Below, piece after piece: positions 23,099 to 35,353 of a DNA stretch of 64,000 nt. The notes under the pieces are model-generated. The model was not told where the DNA came from and ran no database searches. It was given only the letters and a program-made list of their open reading frames with translations. The stretch's first letter is position 1; each line of letters starts with the position of its first letter. The position numbers were made by a program, and so were the translations under genes. Source of the stretch: Salvelinus alpinus (Eukaryota > Chordata > Actinopteri > Salmoniformes > Salmonidae); the NCBI RefSeq assembly GCF_045679555.1, contig NC_092099.1:7560576-7624575 (forward strand), in the 5' to 3' direction.

Positions 23099-25022
23099 TT
23101 ACTTTCACAATGCAAATAGTTTATAATAATATGAATAATAATAATAGGCCTTTAAACGTTTACATTCACTGATAAAATATCTTGCCGGTCAAATTGAGTG
23201 AATTTTATGTAATATTTGCGACTCCGTGGATGGTGGTCATAGAGCTTTAGATGGTTATTTGATGGTCCCCGGAACAGAAAAGGTTTGGAACCGTTGCTCT
23301 AAGGTGATTCATGTACTGTAGTAGTTCACCAAAATCCAAGTAATTTACAGGTTGATATCTGGTGTTTCCAGGCCCTTTCAGCCACTTTAGGCAGGTTATT
23401 TCTGAAATATAATGGCATATTATTGAAGATCCACCACTCACAAATACACATTGTTGTTTTTATATATGGCACTGAAAATCCAACAATAATATCTACTTTC
23501 CAAATTCTGATTCAGTATTGGCGGACATATTGGATTATGCATAAAAAAAATGTTGGCTAATTCTTCTAATATCAATTTATATATCCCAAAGAGCATCTCT
23601 ACCAAATTCGATGTTTGTATCTGGCGTGTAACGGTTTCATAAATATTTGGCGGTAAGACCCAACTTGTTTCTTTTACTTTCTAGCTTACTTACAGAGAAG
23701 GTAGCTAGCATGCCAGCTAGCATTGTTGCTATGGATTGTGCACCTTACATTGTTTCGCTAAGTAGCTAAACAACTAGCTGCTGGTTGATGTTTTCCTTTT
23801 TTCAACCAGGGCAGACAAAACATTCACCTTCATTTAAAGGAGATATGTTCCTTAAAATGTTTTGTGTAACTGACTTAAAGTTAAGGAATCTTAAGATGTT
23901 TTATGCAACCGGGCGCAGGAATACATGGTGTTTTATTGAATTACAGTTTAACATTGAAAACTGTAATACAAGTGCCTAAGTAAGTATGGATTTATAGGAA
24001 TTTACATTTTAAAAGTAGAAGTGCATAGAAGTGTTGGAATTAATTGTATCAACTGTATTTATCAGAACGAATGGCACTTATTTCTAGTACTGTTATTGTT
24101 AGACGAATGATCAGAATTATTTCAGAAAGTGTTGCATTCATAATAGCTCAAATGTCGCTCTGCACCTCTTTCTCTTCATTATCATAACTGTTTACAACGC
24201 AGTTCTTTTCATGTCCATACTGAGTAACATTTGCACATATAGGGGAGTTGAGTCTTTTTCTATAACACACTGTGTTGAAAAGGAATGACAGCATTTTACA
24301 ATGTAAATGAAAGCTTTACAAAATAATGCCCATTGTCCTACACATTTAAAGGAATTTAATGTGTTCCGTCACGTCTCTCTTTTTTTATCATTTGTGAAAA
24401 CCCCTATTCCTGAAACAAAATATTTGTTTTGTTCTATGTTGGAAATCAACAGCAGGCGGCATTGTTTTATATAAAATAAAAGGTCGAGAAGAACGGTAAT
24501 ACATTTGAAACAACAGTGGGCTGACATGAAACACGTATGTTTAATTTTAAATTCAATATTTCCCAACTCTAGTTCATATTGTGATAGTTTTGCTCTATAT
24601 CTTGGCTGTTGGTACTGATCTAATCTGAGTGACCCTCTGCTTACAGTAGTTTACATGGTAGGAGGCCCAATTCTCAGAAATTAATAAGGTGGAACAGAGT
24701 CACTGAGGCTAAAAAGCTTAATTTTTAACAGGATTGTATGTTGTTGATGAATCTCTAAGGCAACATTCCCATTGAACAGCTATGAGCAAAGGTGAGAGAG
24801 CCTTTGTTATTTCTCAAAAATAGGCTAGTAGCTATTGATGACTTGGTTGAAAGTACGAAAAAACAGCAAAACATATAGGCTGGTGAAGACTGAGTAGATA
24901 TTAATGTTGTATCTTTCCTTTGGGAACATAGCCCAATAATTTAAGAGCATTCTTTTTGAATTTGTATTGGCAAATCAACGAAAGTGTGGCTGCTGTGCCT
25001 TGTGTGGAGCCGAGACGTCACA
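23099..25022. other. Upstream region of the death-domain gene
   Basis: AT-rich with scattered unassignable short ORFs. No repeat ends or exons recognised. The promoter of the gene starting at 25023 should lie at the right end, but no TATA box or CpG-rich core is obvious. Confidence 0.4.
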
Positions 25023-28022
25023 ATGCCAAGTAAAGCACAAGAGGTAAGTCAATGAGGAAGTTGGAAAGTTTGTAGAGAAAAGCAAAATAGCAGGAAGTGC
25101 ACTGTACCTGTGTAATGTGGTTTAGAAATTATGCATGTATAATACTTTTGTAAAAAGCCATGAGCTATTACAAGTCCATTATAGTCTCATAATGCACAAC
25201 ATGTAATAATGATAATTAAGTAATATTCTACTTGGAAATGCATTTTTTTTCTCCAGGTCATCTTCATTAAAGTTGTTTGATGCGGTTTACCAGCACACTT
25301 CGTTTTACTACGGGCGACAGGTTCAGGTTCATCATTGCATTCTTTATCAGAAAGTAGGCCGACCCTCTTTGAAGTAACTTACTGGAGATCAATTCATTGC
25401 TCTCTTTTTATACTGAACAAAAATATAAACGCAACATGCAACAATTTCAAAGATTTTACTCAGTTACAGTTCATATAAGGAAATCAGAAATACATGCCCT
25501 AGTCTATGAATTTCACATGACTGGGAATACATATTTGCATCTGTTGGTCACAGATACTGTGGATCAAAAAAACAGTCAGTATCTGGTGTGACTGCAACAC
25601 ATCTCCTTCGCATAGAGTTGATCAGGCTGTTGATTGTGGCCTGTGGAATGTTGTCCCACTCCTCTTCAATGGCTGTGCGAAGATGCTGGATATTTATGGA
25701 AATTGGAACAAGTTAATCCAGAGCATCCCAAACATGCTCAATGGGTGAAATGTCTGGAGAGTATGAAGGCAATGGAAGAACTGGGACATTTTTAGCTTCC
25801 AGGAATTGTGTACAGATCCGATGACATGGGATCGTGCATTATCATGCTGAAACATGAGGGGATGGCGACGGATGAATGGCATGACAATGGGCCTCAGGAT
25901 CTAATCACTGTATCTCTGTGCATTCAAATTGCCATCGATAACAATTGTGTTTATTGTTCATAGCTTATGCTACCGCCACCATGGGGCACTCTTTTCACAA
26001 AGTTGACATCAGCAAACTGCTCACCCACATGATGCAATTCGCATTGTCTGCGGTTGTGAGGCCGTTTGGACGTACTGCCAAATTCTTTAAAATACGTTGG
26101 AGACGGCTTATGGTACAGAAATTAACATTCAATTCTCTGGCAGGAGCTCTGGTGGACATTCCTGTAGTCAGCCTGCTAATTGCATGGTCCCTCAAAACTT
26201 GAGACATATTTGGCATTGTGTTGTGTGACAAAACTGCATATTTTAAAGTGGCCATTTATTGCCCCCCCCCCCCCCCCCAGCACAAGGTGCACCTGTGTAA
26301 TGGTCATGCTTTTTAATTAGCTTCTTGGTATGCCACAGCTGTCAGGTGGATGGATTATCTTGGCAAAGGAGAAATGCTCACTAACTGGGACGTGTTAAAA
26401 ATTTGAGATAAATAAGCTTTTCGTGCATTTTTCAGCTCATGAAACATGGGACCAACACTTTACAAGTTGCATTTATATGTTTGTTTTAGTGTATTTATAA
26501 AGCTCTTTTACAAAAACTGCCGCTGACCTAACATCATTATTAACCTTTAGACGTACGAGTTACCATACCCGGTCGCAGGGATGGCCAACTCTGGAAATCC
26601 CTTCAGTCTCCTCAGAGTTAGGTTAATCAGCTTTTAGTTTCTTTGCACCCCATGTATGGAACAGAGTTTCCTACAACTGGATGTATTGGTGCCTTTCCGG
26701 CAGGTTAAAATGATGAATGGGGACCTCTGCTGAGGAATTTGATCGTTTTGAATTTTGTGTATTTGTATTATTTTGTCAATTGTGTGCATGCAGGGCTCCC
26801 TTGCGACAGGGATCCCTCAATGGGACAATGTTCAAACAAAGGTAAATCATCACAAATGTAGCCTTCACTTAGTTTTTGTCTTCTGGCACACCGTAGCAAA
26901 AGTTTTTGCAACGAAAAACAACCGTTTGAACAATTTTAGATTTTGGTCACTCAATTTCAGTCCGCCTCCGCCACGTTTTGAGGCTATTGAACAACACAAC
27001 TCTGGTGTGTTTTCTAGGATGCTGTGATCAACCTGAAGTCTGTCCAGGAGATCTCCAGGGAGCTGGGGTTTGAGTGGACTGTTCTGGCCTACGAGCTGGG
27101 CTTCTCCAGGACTGAGGTCCATCAGTTCCATACCACATCCACAGAGAAGACGGTCCAGGCCAGAAGCATGCTAGAGTGCTGGTGTGTGAATGGCCCCGTT
27201 TGAATAGCTTTCCAATGCATCCTTCTTTCCTCCTGTCCTTGATATAATCAGAGATATAAGATGACTGGATTGGTTGCTTTGACCTATCCATATCACGTAC
27301 AGATCCGTGACTAGTAAAGGAAAGGTCAAGGGGATGCATTTTTGGAGGGTTCGAACAGGACCTCTGTCATGGAATGATTACCTAATGTAATGTGGAAGAA
27401 ATGTCTTGTAAAGATCTGACATGAATCTTTATTCTACGTCAGAGGGGCATTGTCTTTGTTCTACACACAGGTAATGTACCCTGTTGAACTCAGCCTATGT
27501 CTCAATAGAGGACTGCAGTGTGTGTGTATAAGAGAGACAGATGATTACTGATCATTCTTGTGCTATTAACGCATGATTGGATTTATTCTGTAAAACAGAT
27601 GTATTTATGATCAACAGCATAGATACTAACATCACAAGAACAACACTTGAAATGTACATAGTCATTACATTATTTGATTATAGAAAATATCAATTTCCAA
27701 TGCAGAGACATAATGTTAAACCCTCTTCCCCTCACTCTATTCCTCATTTCTCTATCAATCTATCCCTGTATCTCCCTCCCATCCCAGGTATGAGAGATCT
27801 TGGGACAAGTCCAACAAGACCAAGTTGCTGCAGGACGGTCTGGAGCGTTCCGGGCGCCGCGACCTGGCTGAGAGGCTGCGCTGCCTCCACTGGGGCCACC
27901 AGAAATTGAGCCGCAGGGTGGAGCTGCCATCCGCCTTCCCCTTCCTCATCACTGTCCACAGGACCATCGAGAACCGTGACGGCCTCCGCCGGATCAATGA
28001 CCTCAGCCGCAGATTCACCTGA
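25023..28022 (+). CDS. Small death-domain protein (four exons, about 155 residues)
   Basis: Exon 1 25023-25043 (MPSKAQE), exon 2 26794-26841 (GSLATGIPQWDNVQTK), exon 3 27018-27181, exon 4 27788-28022 with TGA at 28020-28022. The first three join in phase 0 and exons 3/4 split a Trp codon; every border is AG/GT. The ATG lies in gacgtcacaATGCC. Residues about 25-110 (VQEISRELGFEWTVLAYELG, then FSRTEVHQF, ARSMLECW, RSGRRDLAERLRCL) fit the six-helix death-domain pattern of adaptor and receptor proteins (E-L-G-x-x-W near helix 2, W near helix 4). No DED, CARD, kinase or membrane segment is seen. It may be an adaptor of CRADD, NRADD or ANKDD1 type; I cannot choose. A Tc1 transposon fills most of intron 1. 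Confidence 0.75.
25410..26496 (-). mobile_element. Tc1-like transposon with transposase remains, in intron 1 of the death-domain gene
   Basis: Left end tactgaacaaaaatataaac, right end ..ttgttttagtgtatttata (imperfect). On the minus strand are remains of a helix-turn-helix region (26255-25995: LTTGMSTRAPARELNVNFCT) and of the DDE region (25882-25694: MFQHDNARSHV, then HPLSMFGMLW), with frame breaks. Inactive. Confidence 0.85.
26262..26278 (+). repeat. Poly-C run (17 C)
   Basis: Homopolymer within the Tc1 element. Confidence 0.97.
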
Positions 28023-28203
28023 GGCGTGAGAAAAAATATGCCTTGATACACATGGACACACAGATATACACATTCTCTAAGCACATGCAAACACACACAG
28101 GCAGACATCTATTGATCTATCACTGATGAGATGGATGTCTGTACAGCCACTTCAAATAACTGATTGAATTCACATTCAAAACAGTCTTTGAAAAATATAG
28201 ACA

Positions 28204-28209
28204 AATAAA
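28204..28209 (+). promoter_or_regulatory. Poly(A) signal AATAAA of the death-domain gene
   Basis: First AATAAA after the stop codon, 182 bases downstream. Confidence 0.6.
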
Positions 28210-28317
28210 CAGATTTTAAGATAATGGATTTCGGTGCGTCTTCTTTTTTGAAAACACTGCACTGTCACTACATACCATAAAAAGGTGAAATGAAAACCAG
28301 CAACCTGCAGTATTACT

Positions 28318-28480
28318 GTAAATAGCCAGTAATAAATAGCCAGTAATAAATAGCCAGTATTAAATAGCCAGTAATAAATAGTCAGTAATAAATAGCCGGT
28401 AGTAAATAGTCGGCAACAAATAGCCAGTAATAAATAGCCAGTAATAAATAGCCAGTAATAAATAGCCGGTAATAAATAGC
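28318..28480. repeat. 14-bp minisatellite, about 11-12 copies
   Basis: Unit agccagtaataaat with variants (gtcagtaataaata, gccggtagtaaata, gtcggcaacaaata). Lies in the 3' flank of the death-domain gene. Confidence 0.93.
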
Positions 28481-28638
28481 TAGCACTCAATATCGAGGTC
28501 AGAGGTAGTTTCTCTGGGTTCAAGTAGTGAACTTCAAAGTATCATTTACTCAATTATTTTGAGTTAGCGATCTAGCTAACGACTTCCTCAGGTGTTGAAT
28601 GAGCACCAAATTAATTTAGCCCATTTGATATTAGTGCC

Positions 28639-29081
28639 TGTCACGTTCCTGACCTGTTTTCCGTTGTTTTTGTATTTGTTTAGTATGGTCAGGGCGTGAG
28701 CTGGGTGGGTAGTCTATGTTATGTGTTTCTATGTTGGGTTCAATGTGCCTGATATGGTTCTCAATTAGGGGCAGGTGTTTGACGTTTCCTCTGATTGAGA
28801 ACCATATTAAGGTAGGCTGTTCACACCGTTTGTTTGTGGGTGATTGTCTTCCGTGTCAGTGTTTGTACCACACGGGACTGTTTCGTTTGTCTAGTCTGTT
28901 CCTGTTCGTGCGTTCTTCGTTTTGTGTAAGTTCTCATGTTCAGGTCGGTCTACGTCGTTTTTGTAATTTATTCAAGTGTACTTCGTGTTTCGTCTTGTCT
29001 AAATAAATTCATCACCCGCTGCATTTTGGTCCGATCCCTACACCTCCTCTTCAGACGAAGAGGAGGAAAACAGCCGTTACA
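28639..29081 (+). mobile_element. Solo LTR (443 bp) with 5-bp duplication GTGCC
   Basis: Starts TGTCACGTTCCTGACC, ends ACAGCCGTTACA. GTGCC lies at 28634-28638 and 29082-29086. AAATAAATTC precedes the 3' end as a poly(A) signal. A short hairpin (cctcctcttcagacgaagag, then gagg) lies near the 3' end. Confidence 0.92.
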
Positions 29082-29496
29082 GTGCCCAAAAAGATGTAGA
29101 CAAATACAAATGTTCAGTAACCCTATTTTGACAGTAAATAAAAGGAGCAATTGCCTGACTGTCTAACCCAAAATTCATGACAATAACTGGTTTAGGTTGC
29201 ACATCAAAATATCTGGAATCATGCAATCCTGCTTGGACAATTTATTTCTAGAATCATACCATCCACTACACTTAATGGAGCACTTTGAATTACTTCATAA
29301 GATGATTAGGTCACTCATATTTGCCATTGTCTGACTGCAACAAATTGTTGGTGCAACCAAATCATTGGCTCGTGCACCAAATTAAATGTTAGTATGGAGC
29401 CCTTTGACTATGCTTTCAGACATAGGCTATAATTCACATAATCTATATTATATTTAGGACCTTTATGCTCTCTCACAATTCGCAATTTGGAAATAG

Positions 29497-29922
29497 TTAT
29501 CATGACACAAGGCGAGACCCAGATGCAGACACAGGAGGCAGATGGTTGGAGTCTTACAATGTTTATTAATCCAAAAGGAGTAGGCAAGAGAATAGTTGTG
29601 GACAGGCCAAAGGTCAAAACCAGATCAGAGTCCAGGAGGTACAGAGTGGAAGACAGGCTCGTGGTCAAGGCAGGCAGAACGGTCAAGGAAGGTAGGTACA
29701 AAGTCCAGAAACAAGCATGGGTCAAATCTGGGAGGACTAGAAAAAGGAGAATAGCAAAAAGCAGGAGAACGGGAAAACCGCGGGTGACTTGGAAAACTTA
29801 CAAGACGAATTGTGGCACAGGGAGACAGGAAACACAGGGAAAAATACACTGGGGAAAATAAGTGACACCTGGAGGGGGTGGAGACAATCACAGGGACAGG
29901 TGAAACAGATCAGGCCATGACA
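29497..29922 (-). mobile_element. LTR-like element flanked by AATAG
   Basis: On the minus strand it starts TGTCATGGCCTGATC and has aataaacattg towards the end. AATAG is present at 29492-29496 and 29923-29927. The far end reads ..GTGTCATGATA rather than ..CA, so the exact border is less certain. A truncated relative lies at 37887-38142. Confidence 0.7.
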
Positions 29923-30097
29923 AATAGTAATGTTACTAAATTAAATAATGCTATATAAGAACACGTTTTAATAACTTTTTACAATATGTCTGCGTGTTAG
30001 AAGTGAAAGTAATCAAAAAGTAATCAGATTACATTATCCCACAGGATTAGGTTACTGATTAGCCTACTTTATTCATCAAGTAGGCTAACTGTAATCA

Positions 30098-30798
30098 GTA
30101 ACATCAGCAAACTGTTCGCCCACATGACGCCATACACGCTGTCTGCCATCTGCCCTGTACAGTTGAAAATGGGATTCATCTGTGAAGAGCACACTTTTCC
30201 AGCGTGCCATTGGCCATCAAAGGTGAGTTACGATTCCAAACTACAGTCAGGTCAAGACCCTGGTGAGGACGACGAGCAAGCAGATGAGACGGTTTCTGAC
30301 AGTTTGTGCAGAAGTTCTTCAGTTGTGCAAACACAGACTTTCAACAGCTGTCCGAGTGGCTGATCTCAGACGATCCTGCAGGTGAAGAAGCCAGATGTGG
30401 AGGTCCAGGCTGGCATGTTTACATGTGGCCTGCGGTTGTGAGGCCGGTTGGACGTACTGCCAAATTCTCTAAAACGATTTGGAGGTGGCTTATGGTAGAG
30501 AAATTAACATACATTTTCTCTGGCAACAGCTCTGGTGGACATTCCTGCAGTCAGCATGCCAATTACATGCTCCCTAAAAACATGAAATATCTGTGGCATT
30601 GTGCTGCACATTTTAGAGAGCTTTTTCTTGTCCCCCAGCACAAGGTGTACCTGTGTAATGATCATGCTGTTTAATTGATGGATTATCTTGGCAAAGGAGA
30701 AATGCTCTCTATCAGGATGTAAACAAATTTGTGCACAATATTTGAGAGAAATAAGCTTTTTGATATTTTCTGGGATCTTTTATGTTTTTGTTCAGTAT
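30098..30798 (-). mobile_element. Tc1-like fragment, same family as 25410-26496
   Basis: Begins atcagcaaactgttcgccca inside the transposase region and ends ttatgtttttgttcagtata at a terminal repeat. One end is missing. The reading frame is broken. Confidence 0.8.
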
Positions 30799-30839
30799 AC
30801 ATTTTTCAAGTAGGATTGGTTCAGGTTCTTTCAATCGCA

Positions 30840-33062
30840 TTCAACTCATACTACACCTGTCTGCCTATTTGTCTGTCTTGAGCCATCGCTAGCGAACTTG
30901 TATCAACTGGGTTCAGCTCGCTAGCGAACTTGCGATCTGGAATCAGGAGGAGACAAAGTTCCAAGAGGAAACCACGAACAAGCTACTTGTTACATCTTCG
31001 GTCGTCGTGGGAAAACATTTGTAACTACTGCTTGCAGTTCTAAGCCAACCTAGATACTAAGGAGATCCTGAGGGATATCGACGAGTATTAACAGCTTTAT
31101 GCTATGGAGGAAAAAACATACTCCATCGTGGAAAGATCCGGCTACCTCACAAAATAACTGAGGGGGAGCTTGGAGTTTAGTCAGAGTGAAATTCTCACGC
31201 TTCAAGGAGAGAACAAGGCACTCACAGCCAAAGTAAAAACCCTCGATTCCAACATGGATTGTCTTCTCAGGTAAAACAGGGTGATGAGGGAGTCGATACT
31301 AGATATACAAACCCGAAGCGTCCAATTATCCAGAGGGGAGACTGTAAACAAGGTGGCTTTCCACCGAGTGCACAGAGTTGGAGCTCGGAGTGACAAATCA
31401 AACGTTATTTGTCACATGCGCCGAATACAACAGGTGTAGACCTTACAGTGAAATGCTTAGTTACAAGCCCTTAACACTTATTTATTTAATGCATTGTTGG
31501 TTAAGTAAAAAATTGAAAATAAAAGCAACAAATAATTAAACAGCAGCAGTAAAATAACAAGCGAGGCTATATACAGGGGGTACCGGTACAGAGTCAATTT
31601 GTGGGGGCACCGGTTAGTTGAAGTAATATGTACATGTAGGTAGAGTTAAAGTAACTATGCATAGATTATAAACAGAGAGTAGCAGCAGCGTAAAAGAGGG
31701 CTCTGGGTAGCCATTTGATTAGCTGTTCAGGAGTCTTATGGCTTGGGGGTAGAAGCTGTTAAGCCTTTTGGACCTAGACTCGGCGCTCCGGGTACCGCTT
31801 GCCGTGCAGTAGCAGAAAGAACAGTCTATGACTAGGGTGGCTGGAGTCTTAGACAATTTTTTGGGCCTTCCTCTGACACCGCCTGATATAGAGGTCTTGG
31901 ATGGCAGGAAGCTTGGCCCCAGTGATGTACTGGGCCGTACGCACTACCCTCTGTAGTGGCTTGCGGTCGGAGGCCGAGCAGTTGCCATACCAGGCATTGA
32001 TTGTGTTGTGTCATCTGCAAACTTGATGATGGTGTTGGAGTCATGCCTGGCCATGCAGTCATGAGTGAACAGGGAGTACAGGAGGGGACCCCGTGTTGAG
32101 GATCAGCGTGACGGATGTATTGTTCCCTACCCTTACCACCTGGGGGGCGGCCCGTCAGGAAGTTCCGGATCCAGTTGCAGAGGGAGGTGTTTAGTCCCAG
32201 GGTCCTTAGCTTATTGATGAGCTTTGAGGGCACTATGGGTTGAACGCTAAGCTGTAGTCAATGAACAACATTCTAACATAGGTGTTCCTTTTTTCCAGGT
32301 GGGAAAGGGCAGTGTTGAGTGCAAAAGAGATTGCATCGTCTGTGGATCTGTTGGGGAGGTATGCAAATTGGAGTGGGTTTAGGGTTTCTGGGATAATGGT
32401 GTTGATGTGAGCTATGACAAGCCTTTCAAGTGCTACAGATCAGTAGTCATTTAGGCAGGTTACGTTAGTGTTCTTGGGCACAGGGACTATGGTGGTGTGC
32501 TTAAAACATGTTGATATTACAGACTCGGACAGGGAGAGGTTGAAAATGTCAGTGAAGACAATTGCCAGTTGGTCAGTGCATGCTCGGAGTACATGTCCTG
32601 GTAATCCGTCTGGCCCTGCGGCCTTGTGAGTGTTGACCTGTTTAAAGGTCTTACTAGCTACGGAGAGCGTGATCACACAGTTGTCCGGAACAGCTGGTGT
32701 TCTCATGTATGTTTCAGTATTACTTGCCTCGAATTTAGCTTGTCTGGTAGGTTCTTGTCACTGGGCAGCTTGTGGCTGTGCTTCCCTTTGAAGTCTAGAC
32801 AAAGACCAATGGTCCCCAACATATCATCGCAAAATGTTAAGACTATCAACAAAAGTAGCTGATCAAAAGCAGGGGAAGGGAGCTTAAAGGGACCAAATTC
32901 CCCAGGGGATAAACAAACATTGCAAGAGGCTGTATCATGTACAGGGGCAACAGAGGGAGAGGGGTAAGCGTGCCTTTCTCATTTTGAACAAACTCTTTAT
33001 AGATGGACAGCTATTCCGAGACAGCTTCATAACGCCGTGGCTGTACTAAATTCTATAGGGAC
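30840..33062 (+). pseudogene. L1-type LINE ORF1, split by another LINE
   Basis: The first part (30840-31390) reads as a coiled-coil region with stops (NKALTAKVKTLDSNMDCLL, then SILDIQTRSVQLSRGE and VNKVAFHRVHRVG). The second part (about 32791-33062) resumes with pieces of the RNA-binding/C-terminal domain, including LFIDGQLFRDSFITPWLY at about 32993-33048. Between them lies an antisense LINE (31391-32790). Confidence 0.6.
31391..32790 (-). mobile_element. LINE reverse-transcriptase fragment (CR1/L2/Rex type)
   Basis: On the minus strand: THKAAGPDGLPGHVLRACTD and STCFKHTTIVPVPKN (about 32640-32450), then [20 protein letters not shown] (about 32220), frameshifts, and a 3' UTR ending in ..cacatttgacaaataacgtt-type tail at 31391 (plus strand 'aaatcaaacgttatttgtca'). 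Stops throughout. A related fragment from another part of the same family is at 48556-48910. Confidence 0.8.
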
Positions 33063-33164
33063 TTCAGGTTACAAAAAAAAGAAAATATGGGAACTGTAAA
33101 AATATCTGAACACTATGAAGTGGATATGTGCACACACGCTCACTTACACATACGAATGCATACA

Positions 33165-33235
33165 TACATACATTTACATTTACATTTAAGTCATTTAGCA
33201 GACGCTCTTATCCAGAGCGACTTACAAATTGGAAA
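33165..33235 (-). mobile_element. LINE 3' tail fragment
   Basis: Reverse complement of the tail seen at 7015-7062: catttacatttaagtcattt, then agcagacgctcttatccaga. Confidence 0.75.
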
Positions 33236-33998
33236 GTTCATACATATTGTTGATCTCTATCTTCTCTCACTCACTTTCTCTCTATTGTCGAGAACTTTTC
33301 TATAATTGAATATGTTTTTTGTTTATCTATCTTTTGTATGGCTTTTTCTACATGTCTCTATGGTTACAACAAGCAATGGGAAAATATCGGAACAGGGACA
33401 TTGGGGAATAATAACATATTGTACGGAATACATTTGTACTGTAGTGAAGCCGTCTCTAGAGTAATGCAAGGCCTCTTTCATGATCATGTGAAACGTCAAT
33501 TGCTATGGAAATGCTGGTATGTGTTTTTCTATGAAAATTATGTTAAGTGTAATTATGATGGAACTATGATGGTGATACGATACGGATTACAATTATCATC
33601 CTGAATATTAAGGCTGTACTCACTTCTTGTAACACACAGACACTCAACCAGGCAAATGGGCTGGGTTATGATTTATTTAGTCATCACACATTATAGTCTT
33701 ACTCTTATCCAGACATCATACACACTCTCACTAAATTACATCCAATATCACACACCTACTCAGATTTACTACACACATAATTACTTGACTCAGTTTTCTA
33801 ACATCTGTGGCATTGGCTCACAGGCAAACAGGCAAGGGAAGAAAACAAATATTGCTAGAACCTGTTTCTTGAATTCTAAACATCAGACATTTGAAATCTC
33901 TAAGTTTGACTATCATAATACCTCTTATGGCAGTAACTTTACAAGCACTAATTATTGTGAGAATAGTATCTAGATAGAGCAAGGGGTGAAATATAATA
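33236..33998. other. No feature recognised
   Basis: AT-rich. Short ORFs show no family signal. Possibly remains of the L1 region upstream. Confidence 0.4.
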
Positions 33999-34196
33999 CC
34001 ATTCAAAAGTTTGGACACACCTACTCATTCAAGGGTTTTTCTTTATTTTGACTATTGTCTAAATTGTAGAAAAATAGTGAAGACATCAAATTATTAAATA
34101 ACACATATGGAATCATGCAGTAACCAAAAACGTGTTAAACAAATCAAATATATTTTCTATTTGAGATTCTTCAAAGGAGCCACCCTTAGCCTTGAT
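33999..34196 (+). mobile_element. Tc1-like end fragment
   Basis: accattcaaaagtttggaca, then cacctactcattcaaggg and the same downstream sequence as the element at 17938. Truncated after ccacccttagccttgatga. Confidence 0.8.
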
Positions 34197-34659
34197 GAAA
34201 CCAAAAGCCAACCGTGCCTATTTTAGGAAAATCGTCCACATGCCAAGTGTAATTGCGCCAACAACTATTGCCGCATTAGAACTCTGAGTGATCCAGTTTG
34301 TCCCGAAACAAAGTGTAGTAGATACAGCTGGGAATAACTTTGTTAGCTTGGTGGCTAACATTAGCAGCTTAGCTAGGTTAGCGGCTGTTTCAAGCAGACT
34401 GTAACCTGTCAGTTAATGAAGAGGTCAGTAGTCTCTCTAGGGCATGGCTAGGCAACTAGAGTCAGCCGTGGGACGATTTTTGTCAGAGTTTATGAGGCCG
34501 CAACATAATTATAAATATAGCTGTGAGCAGCAATGAACGGGGTTCAAAGGATGACAGAAAGGAAACAAGATCATTTGGGGACAAGAAATAGAGGTCCTAG
34601 CTGTTAAAAGATAAATGCGTTGTGTGTGTGTGTTCCTCTCCGTGTCCCCTGCCTGGCAG
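34197..34659. other. Flank of the EGF exon, nothing recognised
   Basis: Some 'gttagctt/gctaacatt' words, common in salmonid intergenic DNA. No exon with matching phase seen. Confidence 0.35.
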
Positions 34660-34780
34660 ACATCAACGAGTGTGAGGACAGCGGTCTGTGTCTGGGAGGA
34701 CAGTGCACCAACAACCCCGGCTCCTACAGCTGATCCTGTCCCCGGGGCCTGGAGCTGGTGGACGGGACGTCACAGAGCAG
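34660..34780 (+). pseudogene. Orphan calcium-binding EGF exon with stop (fibrillin/LTBP-like)
   Basis: After a good acceptor (ctgcctggcag) the sequence reads DINECEDSGLCLGGQCTNNP, then GSYS-stop-SCPRGLELVDG. The D-I-N-E-C start, Cys spacing and N..GSY match a calcium-binding EGF domain as in fibrillins and LTBPs, with the usual phase-1 exon start. A TGC to TGA change removes the fifth Cys. No convincing donor follows and no neighbouring EGF exon is visible. It is most likely a stranded, decayed exon copy, or an isolated exon of a gene mostly outside the window that carries a nonsense change. Confidence 0.7.
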
Positions 34781-35350
34781 TGGTTTACGTTCGCTCGGCT
34801 CTCCTCCAGCAGGGTTTGTTCGTTCAGCTCTGCATGAGCAGGGTTGCCCTCCGTATGTGGCTTTGTTGCCGTTGCGTGATGAGGTCTGGCTCTGGCGACA
34901 GCGTTGAAACTGTGTTCCCTGACAACTCTGGCGGGGAACATAAAAATTACACTGAGTGGCTGTGCTAATCAACAATGTAGAAATGCACTCACATACTCGG
35001 GAATAAGCACTTTCCTTTAAATGGTGCTATTGTCAGTGTTGTACAAGTCCACTCTCACTCTCTCTGTAGCCGGCTCTCCCTCACTCTAAGCTGGGCTGGC
35101 TGTGTTGTAGCATCGATAGCCTCTCTCAGCTGTCCTCCGTGTCTGTAGTCGCGGGGGCAAACAAACATACAATTAGAGCATGCACTGACCTACAGCTTGG
35201 AATCACACACACATTAGGCATAAGCACTTTCCTTTAGTAGTGTTATAGAGAGCGTTGTAATGGAGTCTTTGTCGCACACAGGTGATCAGTGGAGGGACAG
35301 CGGTCGAGGTGTAGCGAGAAATCAGAGTGGAGAGGGTCCAAGTCGAATGG
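34781..35350. other. Non-coding stretch with a small direct duplication
   Basis: 'ataagcactttcctttaaat', then ggtgctattgtcagtgttgt (about 35004) recurs in altered form near 35219 (ataagcactttcctttagta, then gtgtt). No gene recognised. Confidence 0.4.
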
Positions 35351-35353
35351 TTT

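Noticed and set aside
27744-28108. Minus-strand ORFs of 109 and 117 codons
   Set aside because: Antisense of the last exon of the death-domain gene.
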